Source: Polaribacter sp. HaHaR_3_91
Lineage (GTDB): Bacteria > Bacteroidota > Bacteroidia > Flavobacteriales > Flavobacteriaceae
Assembly (NCBI RefSeq): GCF_019278525.1
Contig: NZ_CP058986.1
Coordinates: 868,001-932,000 of the forward strand
Reading direction: 5' to 3'
Length of the DNA stretch: 64,000 nt
The translations under genes and the position numbers were made by a program. Shown piece after piece: positions 11,121 to 22,700 of this stretch (its first letter is position 1; each line of letters begins with the position of its first letter). The notes beneath the pieces were generated by a model. It was not told the DNA's origin. It made no database searches and worked only from the letters and a program-made list of their open reading frames with translations.

Positions 11121-14100
11121 TTATATCATAATCTTTTTGTTAATAATACCTTTATCTGTATTCATTTTTACAATGTAAATACCCGTTGGTATTTGTTTTT
11201 TGATTTCTAATTGATACGTATCTTTTTGTTCTTTAATTTTCCAGGTATTTACTTTTTTACCAAGAATATCAAACAACTCTACCTTATTAATTTCTACTTC
11301 ATTATTTTTAGAAATTACAATTTTATGGTTTTCATTGTCTGCATAAATATTTGTAAAGGCAGATAAAACATCATCATCTAAACCTAATACGTTACTCTCT
11401 GAAAAAGCAAGTACAAAACGATCTGTATAAATTCCTTTATTTAAAGTTAAAGTGATTTTGTTATCTGTAACATTATAAGAAGTTCCGGTAAGTTTATCTG
11501 TAATGTAAATATCTCTAGTTACATTTTCAGTTTCATCTACCATTATATTCACTTGTCCAGAATAATCAACAATTACTTCTAAAGGAACTTCTAACTCGTT
11601 AGAGATTTCTTGAACACCAGCAATTACATAGTTTTTATCATCATTAGGGAATTTCCAATACATATCTGTTTTACCAGTTTCATATACTTCCGAGTCATAT
11701 CCTTTGTTAAAAGCAAAAGAATTTGTTTCTTGAAAAGTAACTGTAATTTGATGGTGGATATTTAGTTCATCAGTATTTTTATATTCAAACCCTAATTTTA
11801 TTAATGGTAATAAATCTGTAGTAGTTGTATTTGTTTTTTTGTTTGCTTTAAAAAATACAGATTCTGGCCCTTCGGTAACATAGGCTCTTTGGCTATTGTT
11901 AAAGTTAACGATTCCGCCTGTAGTTTCGTCTCCTTCTATAAAGAAACCTTGCCCTATTGCTATATATGGTAGGGGAGAAGTATAAGAATAAGAAGCATCA
12001 CCAGTGCCAGAAGTACCATTATCATTATTATCTGGAACATTACTGCTTGCAGCCGCTGTACCACCAAGGTTTATAGTTGCGTATCCTCCTACATATCCTC
12101 CAAATACATGTCCGTCAATTCCGTTTCCTTCTCCGTTAGCACTTTCTTTATGTTCCCATAAATAAAGTGTTCCGGTGGTTGTGGCTAAATTATCTTCTAT
12201 AAATTTTCTGGCATTCATTGCAGAAGGGAAAGGGTTACCAACTAAGTAATCATCTCCTGCGCCTATAGGAAGTGCCGTGTCAAAACCACCATCATTTGGT
12301 GTACCTATAAAAGTGTAGTTTTGAGCTCTTCCTGGACCTTTAAAAATATAACCGTCAGCTCTATTAATAACACCATTTTTAAATTGTTGTACCCAATTAG
12401 CTCTACCGTTAGAAGCAGGAGCGTAGGTATATATCCAATAATCAGCTAATGAAATACCTGTTGAAGTAAAAGAACCATCAAAACCAGAAACAAACGTAAT
12501 GTCTTTTGGGGTTGTAGGGTCTGTACCATCTTTTAATACATCTTCTACTGTATAAGTAGTACCAGATGAGTTTACCGGAGAGCTCATATAACCATATCTG
12601 TATAAACTTGGTATTTCTGAGTTTTGATCTACTAAAAGGCTTCCATTACCAGATATTTTAGTGCCAGTTGTATGTGTTTGTACTAATTGTGATGTACCTG
12701 CTAGACGAATGTTTCCGTCTAAAGTAATATCATTAGTAACTACTAATAATTGATCTGTTACTGTTAGTTTTTTAGTTGCATCTACTTTTAGTTTTCTTGC
12801 ACTTAATCTATTATTGGTCTGTTCAAAATCTTGATCAATTATAACAGAACGAGATCTATCTGGATAACCATTAGTCCAAGTATTACTAGCAGAATTAGAT
12901 GTGGTAATATCTATGTTATGTAAACCCAATAAAGTGTTTGCTGCTGTATTAGATGTTGTTATTTCTGATATTAAAGGATCTTGAGGATGTCTTTTAACTC
13001 CCGTAATTGCAGTGTTACCAACCGTTTGATAAGGTAAAATAGCATCATCTATAAATACTACCCATTCCGCAGCGTCGTAGTCTTTATTATAGGTTAATGT
13101 TTCATCTATTCTTACATGCGATGTCTTATCTGCAAATGCTTCTATAACATCATATCTATTTTGGTAAGAAGAATCATCGTTAGCTGATGATAAGGTAATC
13201 ATATCATTAGCGCCAACAAAGTTGGTTATTACATCGTTAGTAATAACCCTTGGGGCTGAGTTATCAAAATTAGTAATTGTATTATTTGTGCTTTTTAATA
13301 ATATAGATTTACCAGCAGCTAATATATTTGGAAATGTATAAAAAGCATTTGGTGCAGTTGTTTGAGTCCCTGTTCTATCTACATATAGTTGAATTTGAAT
13401 AAGGTTAGCAGCAATACTTTTGGTTTTGTTAATGTTTGTTACTTCGATCCATCTTTCATTATCAAATTGATATACTTGTGTTATCATGGCAATTCCATCA
13501 TCAGAAATATCTCTGTAATCTACATCTCCAAACGTTAATACATCTTCATCAATATCTGTAAAATTATCCATTTGTGTATTGTCAAAAATACCATTTACAT
13601 CGGTATAACCTAAATCTGTGTTACCCGTTTCTGCAAGGTCATTTAAACCATTAATACCAAAAGTACCTGTAGATACTCCGTTACCATCATTTGGTAAACC
13701 TGTACCAGATTCTATAACATCAAATATTCCATCACCATCAGCGTCTAAATCTAAATAATCTGGTATAGTATCTGTGTCTGTGTTTGTTGGGTTTAGACCA
13801 ATAATAGCTCCAGATTCATAAAGATCATCTACACCGTTGTTATTTAGATCTGCTATTCCTGCACCAGAACCACTTGGTGTTACGTAGTCTTTAGTTGTTT
13901 GCGCTTCTATATTGTCTGGTATACCATCATTATCTGCGTCTAAATCTAAGTAATCTGCAGCAGTATCTCCATCTGTATTCGTTGGAGTATTACCTGTACC
14001 GGCAGAACTTGGAATTCCATTACTGGCATTAGGGGTACCATCTGCTTTTCCATCTCTATTTACATCTGTACCTCCAGACTCTATAACATCTGGAATACCA

Positions 14101-16277
14101 TCATTATCTGAATCTAAATCTAATGAGTTAGGAAAGCCATCTCCATCTGGATCAACAAAGCTAGCAGGGCATTTTAAAGTAGCAAAAACAATATTATCTA
14201 CACCAACATCATTACCTGCAGAACCATTAGGTTGGTCGTTAAAAATTACGATATCTAAATTGGTTTTTGTTGCAGTAAAGTTTAAAGAGACTCTTCTCCA
14301 AATATCGTCATTAGGTTCTCCCGCAGCTGGTGATGATATAGTTTGTGTTGTTGCTCCTGAAGCATCTTGTACTTCCAATCTAAAAATTGGCTTGTCACTA
14401 CATCCGTTACATAAACCCGCTAAATCTAGTCTAAACCTATAGTCTGTTCCAATAATTAAATTGGTTAAAGACTGACGATAAAACTCGGTATTACCTTGAT
14501 TAATCATATTTATAGCTAAATACCTTCCGTTTGTAGAGCCACCAGCAGGTCCCGTAAACTGATCTATATTTGCGTCTATATTTCCGTTAGCATCTGTACG
14601 ATTGTAGGTTTGAAGACCTGTAGTAAGTGATGAAACTACTGCGTAAGAGCCATCTGGTATAGCACCAGTACTACTGTAAGAATGGTTTTCTACATTATTA
14701 TTTGTTGTTCTTGTAGAGCTTGTTCCAAAATCTTCACTAGAAATTACAATTACTTCTTCTTTTTCAGAAATGTCACAATTTCCATCTTCGATACTATCTA
14801 AAATACCGTCATTGTCGCTATCTGCGTCTATAGAATCTGGTATTCCATCATTGTCTATATCTGTATTTACGGTTATATCTCTATAATCTACATCACCTAT
14901 AGAAGAGTTAACATCTCCGTCTGTATCTGTAAAGTTATCTGTTTGTGTATCATCATATCCTCCGTTTACATCTGTGTATAAATTATCTGTATTTCCTGTT
15001 TCAATGGTATCTACAAGTCCATTTGTACCAACGGTTTCTGTAACTTTACCTGCACTATCGTTGGGTAAATTACTGCCAGATTCTACTACGTCAAATAAAC
15101 CATCTCCATCAGAGTCTAAGTCTAAAAAATCTGAGTCTAGATCTGCACCAGAAGTAGCATTTTTATCTGTGTTAATAGCAGTTAATCCTAAAGAACCTGA
15201 TCCGTCTGAATTACCGTTAGGGGTTGCATCATAAGCATTATCTAAACCATCATTGTCTGAATCGATTCCTGAAGGTGCTATATAACCTGTAGTTGTTTGG
15301 GCTTCAATATTATCTGGAATACCATCGTTATCTGAATCTAAATCTAGCGAATTAGGAACAGTATCTCCATCTAAGTCATTGTTACAAATAGGAGCTGAAG
15401 ATAGTTTAGAAAAAGGGATGCTAGCCTTAGGTATTGTGTTGGTTGAGTATTGAACGGTAAGAGATTCTCCACCACCATCTTCGTAAAAGAGTACAGTGAT
15501 ACTATGTAAGCCTGGTAATAAAGAAATGTTACCATTTCTTTCTCTGGAACCATGATCTCCGTCATTATTTACAATTTGTGTATCATCTATAAATAATTTA
15601 GAACCATCATCTGAGTTTGTATAGAAAGTGTATGTTTCTGAGGTTTCAATATTTATAAAACCAGTATATCGTACACTAAATGTATTTCCATCTCCAGGAG
15701 TAACTATTGCAAATAAGGCATCTACATTAAATTCTGTAACGGTGCCTGTTCCTGCTGCTCCTGTTGTTGGAATGTTGTCTACAGTAGAATTAGATGGAAC
15801 GCTATCGTAAAATTCATAATTTAAACGACCATCAATAGCGGTTACACAAGAAGTATCAACTTCATTAACATCTAAAATACCATCGTTATCATCATCAATA
15901 TCTGTAACATCATCTACACCATCATTGTCTGTATCTACCATAGCGATATTAGTAATTCTATATTTTGATGTTTTTTCAGAATTGATACTTTTTGCTAAAT
16001 AAGGTAAACCTGTTTCGTTTAATCTATTTGATACATTAGGTTGATCAATAAAAGGAACATTGTTCTTTTTATTATTAGAAATAATTTCTGTTAAATTTTG
16101 ATCACTCCAAATTGAATTATTCGTGTTAGGAGTTGTAAATGCAATGTTAGTAGTATTGTCTTCAAAACTACTATTTAAAAACTGTGAGAAACTATTTATT
16201 GATATTAGAAAAAGAACCCATAAGACGTGTGTTTTGTTTAAACGAAACAATTTCTTTTTGGTTAGGAGGTTAATCAT
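11121..16277 (-). CDS. Giant secreted protein with PA14 domain, TSP3 repeats and T9SS type A sorting domain (1718 aa)
   Basis: The signal peptide covers about residues 1-32 (VLWVLFLISINSFSQ). A short unknown region leads to the first calcium loops (DTDNDGVDDVTDIDDDNDG), then a PA14 domain at about 147-293 (YTGFINIETSETYTFYT, DDGSKLFIDD). Thrombospondin type 3 repeats follow and are split by a domain of about 200 residues (505-706, ending NDVGVDNIVFAT) that resembles jelly-roll carbohydrate-binding modules. Residues 931-1718 are the module shared with the neighbouring giant genes, from MITQVYQ through [23 protein letters not shown] and GQGFFIEGD to the T9SS type A sorting signal ([19 protein letters not shown]). 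PA14 domains commonly bind glycans, so surface attachment to polysaccharide is a reasonable inference. Two peptides ([17 protein letters not shown]) are shared with the 3065-residue protein. Confidence 0.9.
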   Translation of the reverse strand: MINLLTKKKLFRLNKTHVLWVLFLISINSFSQFLNSSFEDNTTNIAFTTPNTNNSIWSDQNLTEIISNNKKNNVPFIDQPNVSNRLNETGLPYLAKSINSEKTSKYRITNIAMVDTDNDGVDDVTDIDDDNDGILDVNEVDTSCVTAIDGRLNYEFYDSVPSNSTVDNIPTTGAAGTGTVTEFNVDALFAIVTPGDGNTFSVRYTGFINIETSETYTFYTNSDDGSKLFIDDTQIVNNDGDHGSRERNGNISLLPGLHSITVLFYEDGGGESLTVQYSTNTIPKASIPFSKLSSAPICNNDLDGDTVPNSLDLDSDNDGIPDNIEAQTTTGYIAPSGIDSDNDGLDNAYDATPNGNSDGSGSLGLTAINTDKNATSGADLDSDFLDLDSDGDGLFDVVESGSNLPNDSAGKVTETVGTNGLVDTIETGNTDNLYTDVNGGYDDTQTDNFTDTDGDVNSSIGDVDYRDITVNTDIDNDGIPDSIDADSDNDGILDSIEDGNCDISEKEEVIVISSEDFGTSSTRTTNNNVENHSYSSTGAIPDGSYAVVSSLTTGLQTYNRTDANGNIDANIDQFTGPAGGSTNGRYLAINMINQGNTEFYRQSLTNLIIGTDYRFRLDLAGLCNGCSDKPIFRLEVQDASGATTQTISSPAAGEPNDDIWRRVSLNFTATKTNLDIVIFNDQPNGSAGNDVGVDNIVFATLKCPASFVDPDGDGFPNSLDLDSDNDGIPDVIESGGTDVNRDGKADGTPNASNGIPSSAGTGNTPTNTDGDTAADYLDLDADNDGIPDNIEAQTTKDYVTPSGSGAGIADLNNNGVDDLYESGAIIGLNPTNTDTDTIPDYLDLDADGDGIFDVIESGTGLPNDGNGVSTGTFGINGLNDLAETGNTDLGYTDVNGIFDNTQMDNFTDIDEDVLTFGDVDYRDISDDGIAMITQVYQFDNERWIEVTNINKTKSIAANLIQIQLYVDRTGTQTTAPNAFYTFPNILAAGKSILLKSTNNTITNFDNSAPRVITNDVITNFVGANDMITLSSANDDSSYQNRYDVIEAFADKTSHVRIDETLTYNKDYDAAEWVVFIDDAILPYQTVGNTAITGVKRHPQDPLISEITTSNTAANTLLGLHNIDITTSNSASNTWTNGYPDRSRSVIIDQDFEQTNNRLSARKLKVDATKKLTVTDQLLVVTNDITLDGNIRLAGTSQLVQTHTTGTKISGNGSLLVDQNSEIPSLYRYGYMSSPVNSSGTTYTVEDVLKDGTDPTTPKDITFVSGFDGSFTSTGISLADYWIYTYAPASNGRANWVQQFKNGVINRADGYIFKGPGRAQNYTFIGTPNDGGFDTALPIGAGDDYLVGNPFPSAMNARKFIEDNLATTTGTLYLWEHKESANGEGNGIDGHVFGGYVGGYATINLGGTAAASSNVPDNNDNGTSGTGDASYSYTSPLPYIAIGQGFFIEGDETTGGIVNFNNSQRAYVTEGPESVFFKANKKTNTTTTDLLPLIKLGFEYKNTDELNIHHQITVTFQETNSFAFNKGYDSEVYETGKTDMYWKFPNDDKNYVIAGVQEISNELEVPLEVIVDYSGQVNIMVDETENVTRDIYITDKLTGTSYNVTDNKITLTLNKGIYTDRFVLAFSESNVLGLDDDVLSAFTNIYADNENHKIVISKNNEVEINKVELFDILGKKVNTWKIKEQKDTYQLEIKKQIPTGIYIVKMNTDKGIINKKIMI

Positions 16278-16296
16278 GAGGGGATATTTTTTATTA

Positions 16297-16304
16297 CAAA
16301 AGTA
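16297..16304 (-). promoter_or_regulatory. Putative -7 box of the 1718-aa gene
   Basis: The minus strand reads TACTTTTG, a full match to the TAnnTTTG box of Bacteroidota primary-sigma promoters, 20 bases before the ATG. A clear -33 TTG is not seen at the expected distance. The remainder of 16305-16623 is AT-rich and shows no gene or repeat. Confidence 0.5.
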
Positions 16305-16623
16305 GTAGATTATTTATGAAGAAAGGTGTTATTTAGTGTGGACTAATAATTTAAAGACTATTTAAGTTATAATAAATACGCATTAAATACCTATTTGGTT
16401 TTTATATTTCTTTATTATTTTTAGATGACTATTTTTTTGTGGTTTTTTTTGTTGATTAGTTAATTATAAACCTATTTTTTATAGAATTAATATTAATGTA
16501 CTTTCATTATTTTTTTTATTTAATTAGGTCAAAATTGTTAGATATAGTGTTTGTATTATCTCTAGTTTATGTACTTTTTTATTTTGATGATATATTTTTA
16601 CTAATATTTTTGTTGAAACTGTT

Positions 16624-16667
16624 ATAAAAAAAATGAGTAACAGAAATTTACTTCTGTTACTCATTTT
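16624..16667 (-). terminator. Intrinsic terminator of the 4434-aa gene
   Basis: A perfect 16-bp inverted repeat (16630-16645 with 16652-16667, six-base loop) is followed by a T run on the minus strand, 41 bases after the stop codon. Confidence 0.9.
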
Positions 16668-16707
16668 AATATTTAATTATTCTTTAATAAAAAAGAGGAG
16701 GAGCCTT

Positions 16708-19700
16708 TTACTCAATAACCACTTTTTTGTTAACAGTACCTTTGTTGGTATTCATTTTTACAATGTAAATACCCGTTGGTATTTGTTGTTTAATTTCTAA
16801 TTGATACGTATCTTTTTGTTCTTTAATATTCCAAAGACTTACTTTTTTACCTATAATGTCAAACAACTCTACCTTATTAATTTCTACTTCATTATTTTTA
16901 GAAATTACAATTTGGTGGTTTTCATTGTCTGCATAAATATTGGTGTATGCATCTAATATTTCATCTTCTAGGTTTAAAGTACTACTTGGAGTAAAAGCAA
17001 GTACAAAACGATCTGTATAAATTCCTTTATCTAAAGTTAAAGTGATTTCATCATTTGTAACATCATAAGAGGTTCCAGTAAGTTTATCTGTAATATAAAT
17101 ATCTCTAGTTACATTTTCAGTTTCATCTACCATTATATTCACTTGTCCAGAATAATCAACAATTACTTCTAAAGGAACTTCTAACTCGTTAGAGATTTCT
17201 TGAACACCAGCAATCACATAATTTTTATCATCATTAGGGAATTTCCAATACATGTCTGTTTTACCAGTTTCATATGCTTCCGAGTCGTATCCTTTATTAA
17301 AAGCAAAAGAATTTGTTGCTTGGAAAGAGATTCCTATTTGATGGTGTAAGAATAAATTATCTTCATTGTTATATTCAAAACCTAATTTAATAAAAGGTAA
17401 TGCATCAGAAGTAGTTTTAGATTTACTAGCTTGTTCACTTGTTTTAAAGAAAACAGATTCAGTACCTTCTGTAACATAAGCTCTTTGGCTGTTATTAAAC
17501 TCTATTGTTCCACCAACATCTCCTTCAATAAAGAATCCTTGTCCGATTGCAATGTATGGAAGAGGTGTTGTATAATCAGTTTCACTTTCTGTGCCAGAAG
17601 TTCCATTGTTATCATTACTAGTATTTGCAGGTACATCTGCCGCAACACCACCACTTAGGTTTAATGTTGCATACCCTCCAATATAACCACCAAATATATG
17701 TCCGTCAATACCTTGTCCTTCACCAATAGCACTTTCTTTATGTTCCCAGAAGTAAAGTGTTCCTGTTGTCTGATCTAAGTTGTCTTGTATAAACTTCTTA
17801 GCATTCATAGCAGAAGGGAAAGGGTTACCTATTAAGTAATCTTCTCCTGCACCTAAAGTGTTATGGGTATTGAATTCACCATCATTAGGAGTACCAACAA
17901 ATGTATAATTTTGTCCTAGTAATTTTCCAGGTCCTTTAAAAATAAATCCATCTCCACTATTTATTTCACCATCTTCATATTGGTGTGCCCAATTAGCTCT
18001 ACCATTAGATTCTGGTGAATAGGTGTATATCCAGTAAGGTGCAAGTGAAATGGCAAGTGTATTTGTTTCATCAAAAGATCCATCATATCCAGAAACAAAT
18101 TTGATATCCTTTGGATTACTAGGGTCTGTACCATCTTTTAATACATCTTCTATTGTGTAGATGTTGGTTCCTGAATTTACAGGAGAACTCATATAACCAT
18201 ATCTGTATAAACTTGGTATTGTAGAATTTTGATCTACTAAAAGATTCCCCATTACACCTGTACTTGTAATTGTACTAGTACCAGTATGCGTTTGTACTAA
18301 TTGTGCTAACGTACCTGCTAAACGAATATCTCCATCTAAAGTAATATCATTAGTAACAACTAATAGTTGATCTGTTACTGTTAATGTATTACCTGATTCA
18401 ACTTTTAGTTTTCTTGCACTTAATCTATTATCAGTATGTTTAAAATCTTGATCAATTACTACAGAACGAGATCTATCTGGAAAACCATTAGTATATACAT
18501 TACTACTTGTAGTTGAAGTAGTAATGTTAATTCTATGTAAGCCTAACAACGTATTCGCTTCTGTATCTGAATTTAATATTTCAGAAATTAATGGATCTTG
18601 AGGATGTCTTTTAGTTCCTGAAACTTCAGTATCACCAATTGGTTGGTAAGGAGTTATTGCATCATCAATAAATACTACCCACTCATCTGCGGTATAGTTT
18701 TTATTAGTTGTTAGTGCCTCATCTATCCTTACAACAGAAGTTTGGTTTGTTATATTAGAAGCTACATCATATCTATTTGCCCATGAATTTAATCCGCTGG
18801 CAGTTGATAAGGTGATAATATCATTAGTAGCATCATCCAAATCTGTTAAATTAGTGTTTGTTTGAATAGTGGTCGTTCCTAGATTTGTAATAGAAGTAGT
18901 TGCACTGTTGTTAAATAAAACAGATTTACCAATTTCTAATACAGATGTAACAATAGCATTAACATCTGGTTCTACACCAGTTTGATCTCCTGATTTATCC
19001 TTATACAATTGTACTAGAATAGTATTTGCAGGAATATCTGTTGTACCTATGTTGGTAATTTCTATCCATTTTTCTGCACCTACTTGATATACTTGCGTAA
19101 TCATTGCGTCTGCTTCAAGAACTTTAGGAATAGAAGTTAAATACAAAGTAGCTTGATCAATAGCTGCTGTTGTTCCGTCATCATTAATTATGTACGTAAC
19201 AGGTACTGTTCCCACAAAACTAGATAATGGTTCAAAAGTATAAGATCCATCAGCGTTTAATGTTAAATCTCCAACATTTGGAATCGTTGTATTTGTTCCA
19301 ATTGTAATAGGCGTTCCATTTGCAGTTGCACCCGTAACTGTTTGGTTATCATTTTCTGGATCAAAGTCATTTGTAACAACATTACCGTCCATATCTGTTC
19401 CTTGCGGAGCAGAATTAGCATCATCATTAGCAAATGTATTGTTTCCAAAATTATCAATTACATCTATGTTTAGAATAGCAGTATCAGTACCTCCATTGCC
19501 ATCAGAAATGGTGTATGTAATAGGTTCTACAGTACCAACAAAACTAGTAGAACCAATAATAGGAGAATACGTATAATCACCATTAGGCATTATTGTAATA
19601 TTACCAGCAGGAACTGAATTACCGCTTTCATTAATTCCAAAAACTGCAATAGCAGAGCCCATAGCTATATCTACAGGATTACCAGATACTATTCTTGTTG

Positions 19701-22700
19701 CAGAAGTTACAGTAATAATATCACCATCTGTGTCATTGTCATTATTAAGTAAGTTTGAATTTACTGGTGTATTTACTTCTGTAGTATTTACATCATTTTG
19801 CGCCGTTGGCGGATTACTATTCGGTTGAACGTTTGGTATTACTTCAATAGATAAAGTAGCTGTGTCTGTAGCTCCATCATCACTAGTTCCTGTGTAAGTA
19901 ACAGGATCAATAGTTCCTGTAAACCCTGCAGCAGGTACAAAAGTGTACGTTCCGTTTCCGTTAATAGTTAAAGAACCAGCATTAGTAACCGTGTTTCCGT
20001 TGTTATCAATACCCGAAACTGTTTTAGCAGTTCCTAAAGTAAATCCAGTAGCGGTAACGCTTGTTATTCCTTGGTCGTTTGTAATTAAAGAACCATCAAC
20101 AGAAGTGTCCTGCGGTGTTTGATTGATATCATTTTCTGCAGTAACATCAGCAGGAATAGACGTTAAATATAAAGTAGCTTGGTCACTAGCACTTGTTGTT
20201 CCGTCATCATTAATTATGTACGTAACAGGTACTGTTCCCACAAAACTAGATAATGGTTCAAAAGTATAAGACCCATCAGCGTTTAATGTTAAATCTCCAA
20301 CATTTGGAATCGTTGTTTTTGTTCCAATTGTAATAGACGTTCCATTTGCAGTTGCATCCGTAACCGTTTGATCATCATTTTCTGGATCAAAGTCATTTAC
20401 AACAACATTACCATTCATTGTAGTTCCTTGCGGAGCAGAATTAGCATCATCATTGGCAAACGTATTGTTACCAAAGTTGTCAACAATATTTAAGTTTAAA
20501 ACAGCAGTATCTGTACCACCATTTCCATCAGAAATAGTGTAGATAATATCGTTTATAGTTCCTGTAAAATTAGTAGCAGGAATAAATTCATATGTTCCGT
20601 CGCTATTTAATTCCACTGTACCTGCATCTGCAACCGCAACTCCATTTTCATCAATACCCGTAACTGTTGTAGCAGTACCAATAGTTACATCAGCAGAAGA
20701 TACCGTTAAAGCATCACCGTCAGGATCACTATCATTAGAAATTACATTAGAATTTATAGTTGTGTTAATTTCTGTAGTATTTACATCATTCTGTGCCGTT
20801 GGCGGATTGTTACCAGCAGGCTGAATGTTTGGTATTACTTCAATAGATAAAGTGGCTGTGTCTGTAGCTCCATCATCACCAGTTCCTGTGTAAGTAACAG
20901 GATCAATAGTTCCTGTAAACCCTGCAGCAGGTACAAAAGTGTACGTTCCGTTTCCGTTAATAGTTAAAGAACCAGCATTAGTAAGCATGTTTCCGTTGTT
21001 ATCAACACCCGAAACTGTTTTAGCAGTTCCTAAAGTAAATCCAGTAGCGGTAACGCTTGTTATTCCTTGGTCGTTTGTAATTAAAGAACCATCAACAGAA
21101 GTGTCCTGCGGTGTTTGATTGATATCATTTTCTGCAGTAACATCAGCAGGAATAGAAGTCAAATACAAAGTAGCTTGATCGCTAGCTGCTGTAGTTCCGT
21201 CATCATTAATTATGTAGGTAACAGGAACTGTTCCTACAAAACTAGATAATGGTTCAAAAGTATAAGACCCATCAGCGTTTAATGTTAAATCTCCAACATT
21301 TGGAATCGTTGTTTTTGTTCCAATTGTAATAGACGTTCCATTTGCAGTTGCATCCGTAACCGTTTGATCATCATTTTCTGGATCAAAGTCATTTACAACA
21401 ACATTACCATTCATTGTAGTTCCTTGCGGAGCAGAATTAGCATCATCATTGGCAAACGTATTGTTACCAAAGTTGTCAACAATATTTAAGTTTAAAACAG
21501 CAGTATCTGTACCACCATTTCCATCAGAAACAGTGTAGGTAATATCGTTTATAGTTCCTGTAAAATTAGTAGCAGGAATAAATTCATATGTTCCGTCGCT
21601 ATTTAATTCCACTGTACCTGCATCTGCAACCGCAACTCCATTTTCATCAATACCCGTAACTGTTGTAGCAGTACCAATAGTTACATCAGCAGAAGATACC
21701 GTTAAAGCATCACCGTCAGGATCACTATCATTAGAAATTACATTAGAATTTATAGTTGTGTTAATTTCTGTAGTATTTACATCATTCTGTGCCGTTGGCG
21801 GATTGTTACCAGCAGGCTGAATGTTTGGTATTACTTCAATAGATAAAGTGGCTGTGTCTGTAGCTCCATCATCACCAGTTCCTGTGTAAGTAACAGGATC
21901 AATAGTTCCTGTAAACCCTGCAGCAGGTACAAAAGTGTACGTTCCGTTTCCGTTAATAGTTAAAGAACCAGCATTAGTAAGCATGTTTCCGTTGTTATCA
22001 ACACCCGAAACTGTTTTAGCAGTTCCTAAAGTAAATCCAGTAGCGGTAACGCTTGTTATTCCTTGGTCGTTTGTAATTAAAGAACCATCAACAGAAGTGT
22101 CCTGCGGTGTTTGATTGATATCATTTTCTGCAGTAACATCAGCAGGAATAGAAGTCAAATACAAAGTAGCTTGATCGCTAGCTGCTGTAGTTCCGTCATC
22201 ATTAATTATGTAGGTAACAGGAACTGTTCCTACAAAACTAGATAATGGTTCAAAAGTATAAGACCCATCAGCGTTTAATGTTAAATCTCCAACATTTGGA
22301 ATCGTTGTTTTTGTTCCAATTGTAATAGACGTTCCATTTGCAGTTGCATCCGTAACCGTTTGATCATCATTTTCTGGATCAAAGTCATTTACAACAACAT
22401 TACCATTCATTGTAGTTCCTTGCGGAGCAGAATTAGCATCATCATTGGCAAACGTATTGTTACCAAAGTTGTCAACAATATTTAAGTTTAAAACAGCAGT
22501 ATCTGTACCACCATTTCCATCAGAAACAGTGTAGGTAATATCGTTTATAGTTCCTGTAAAATTAGTAGCAGGAATAAATTCATATGTTCCGTCGCTATTT
22601 AATTCCACTGTACCTGCATCTGCAACCGCAACTCCATTTTCATCAATACCCGTAACTGTTGTAGCAGTACCAATAGTTACATCAGCAGAAGATACCGTTA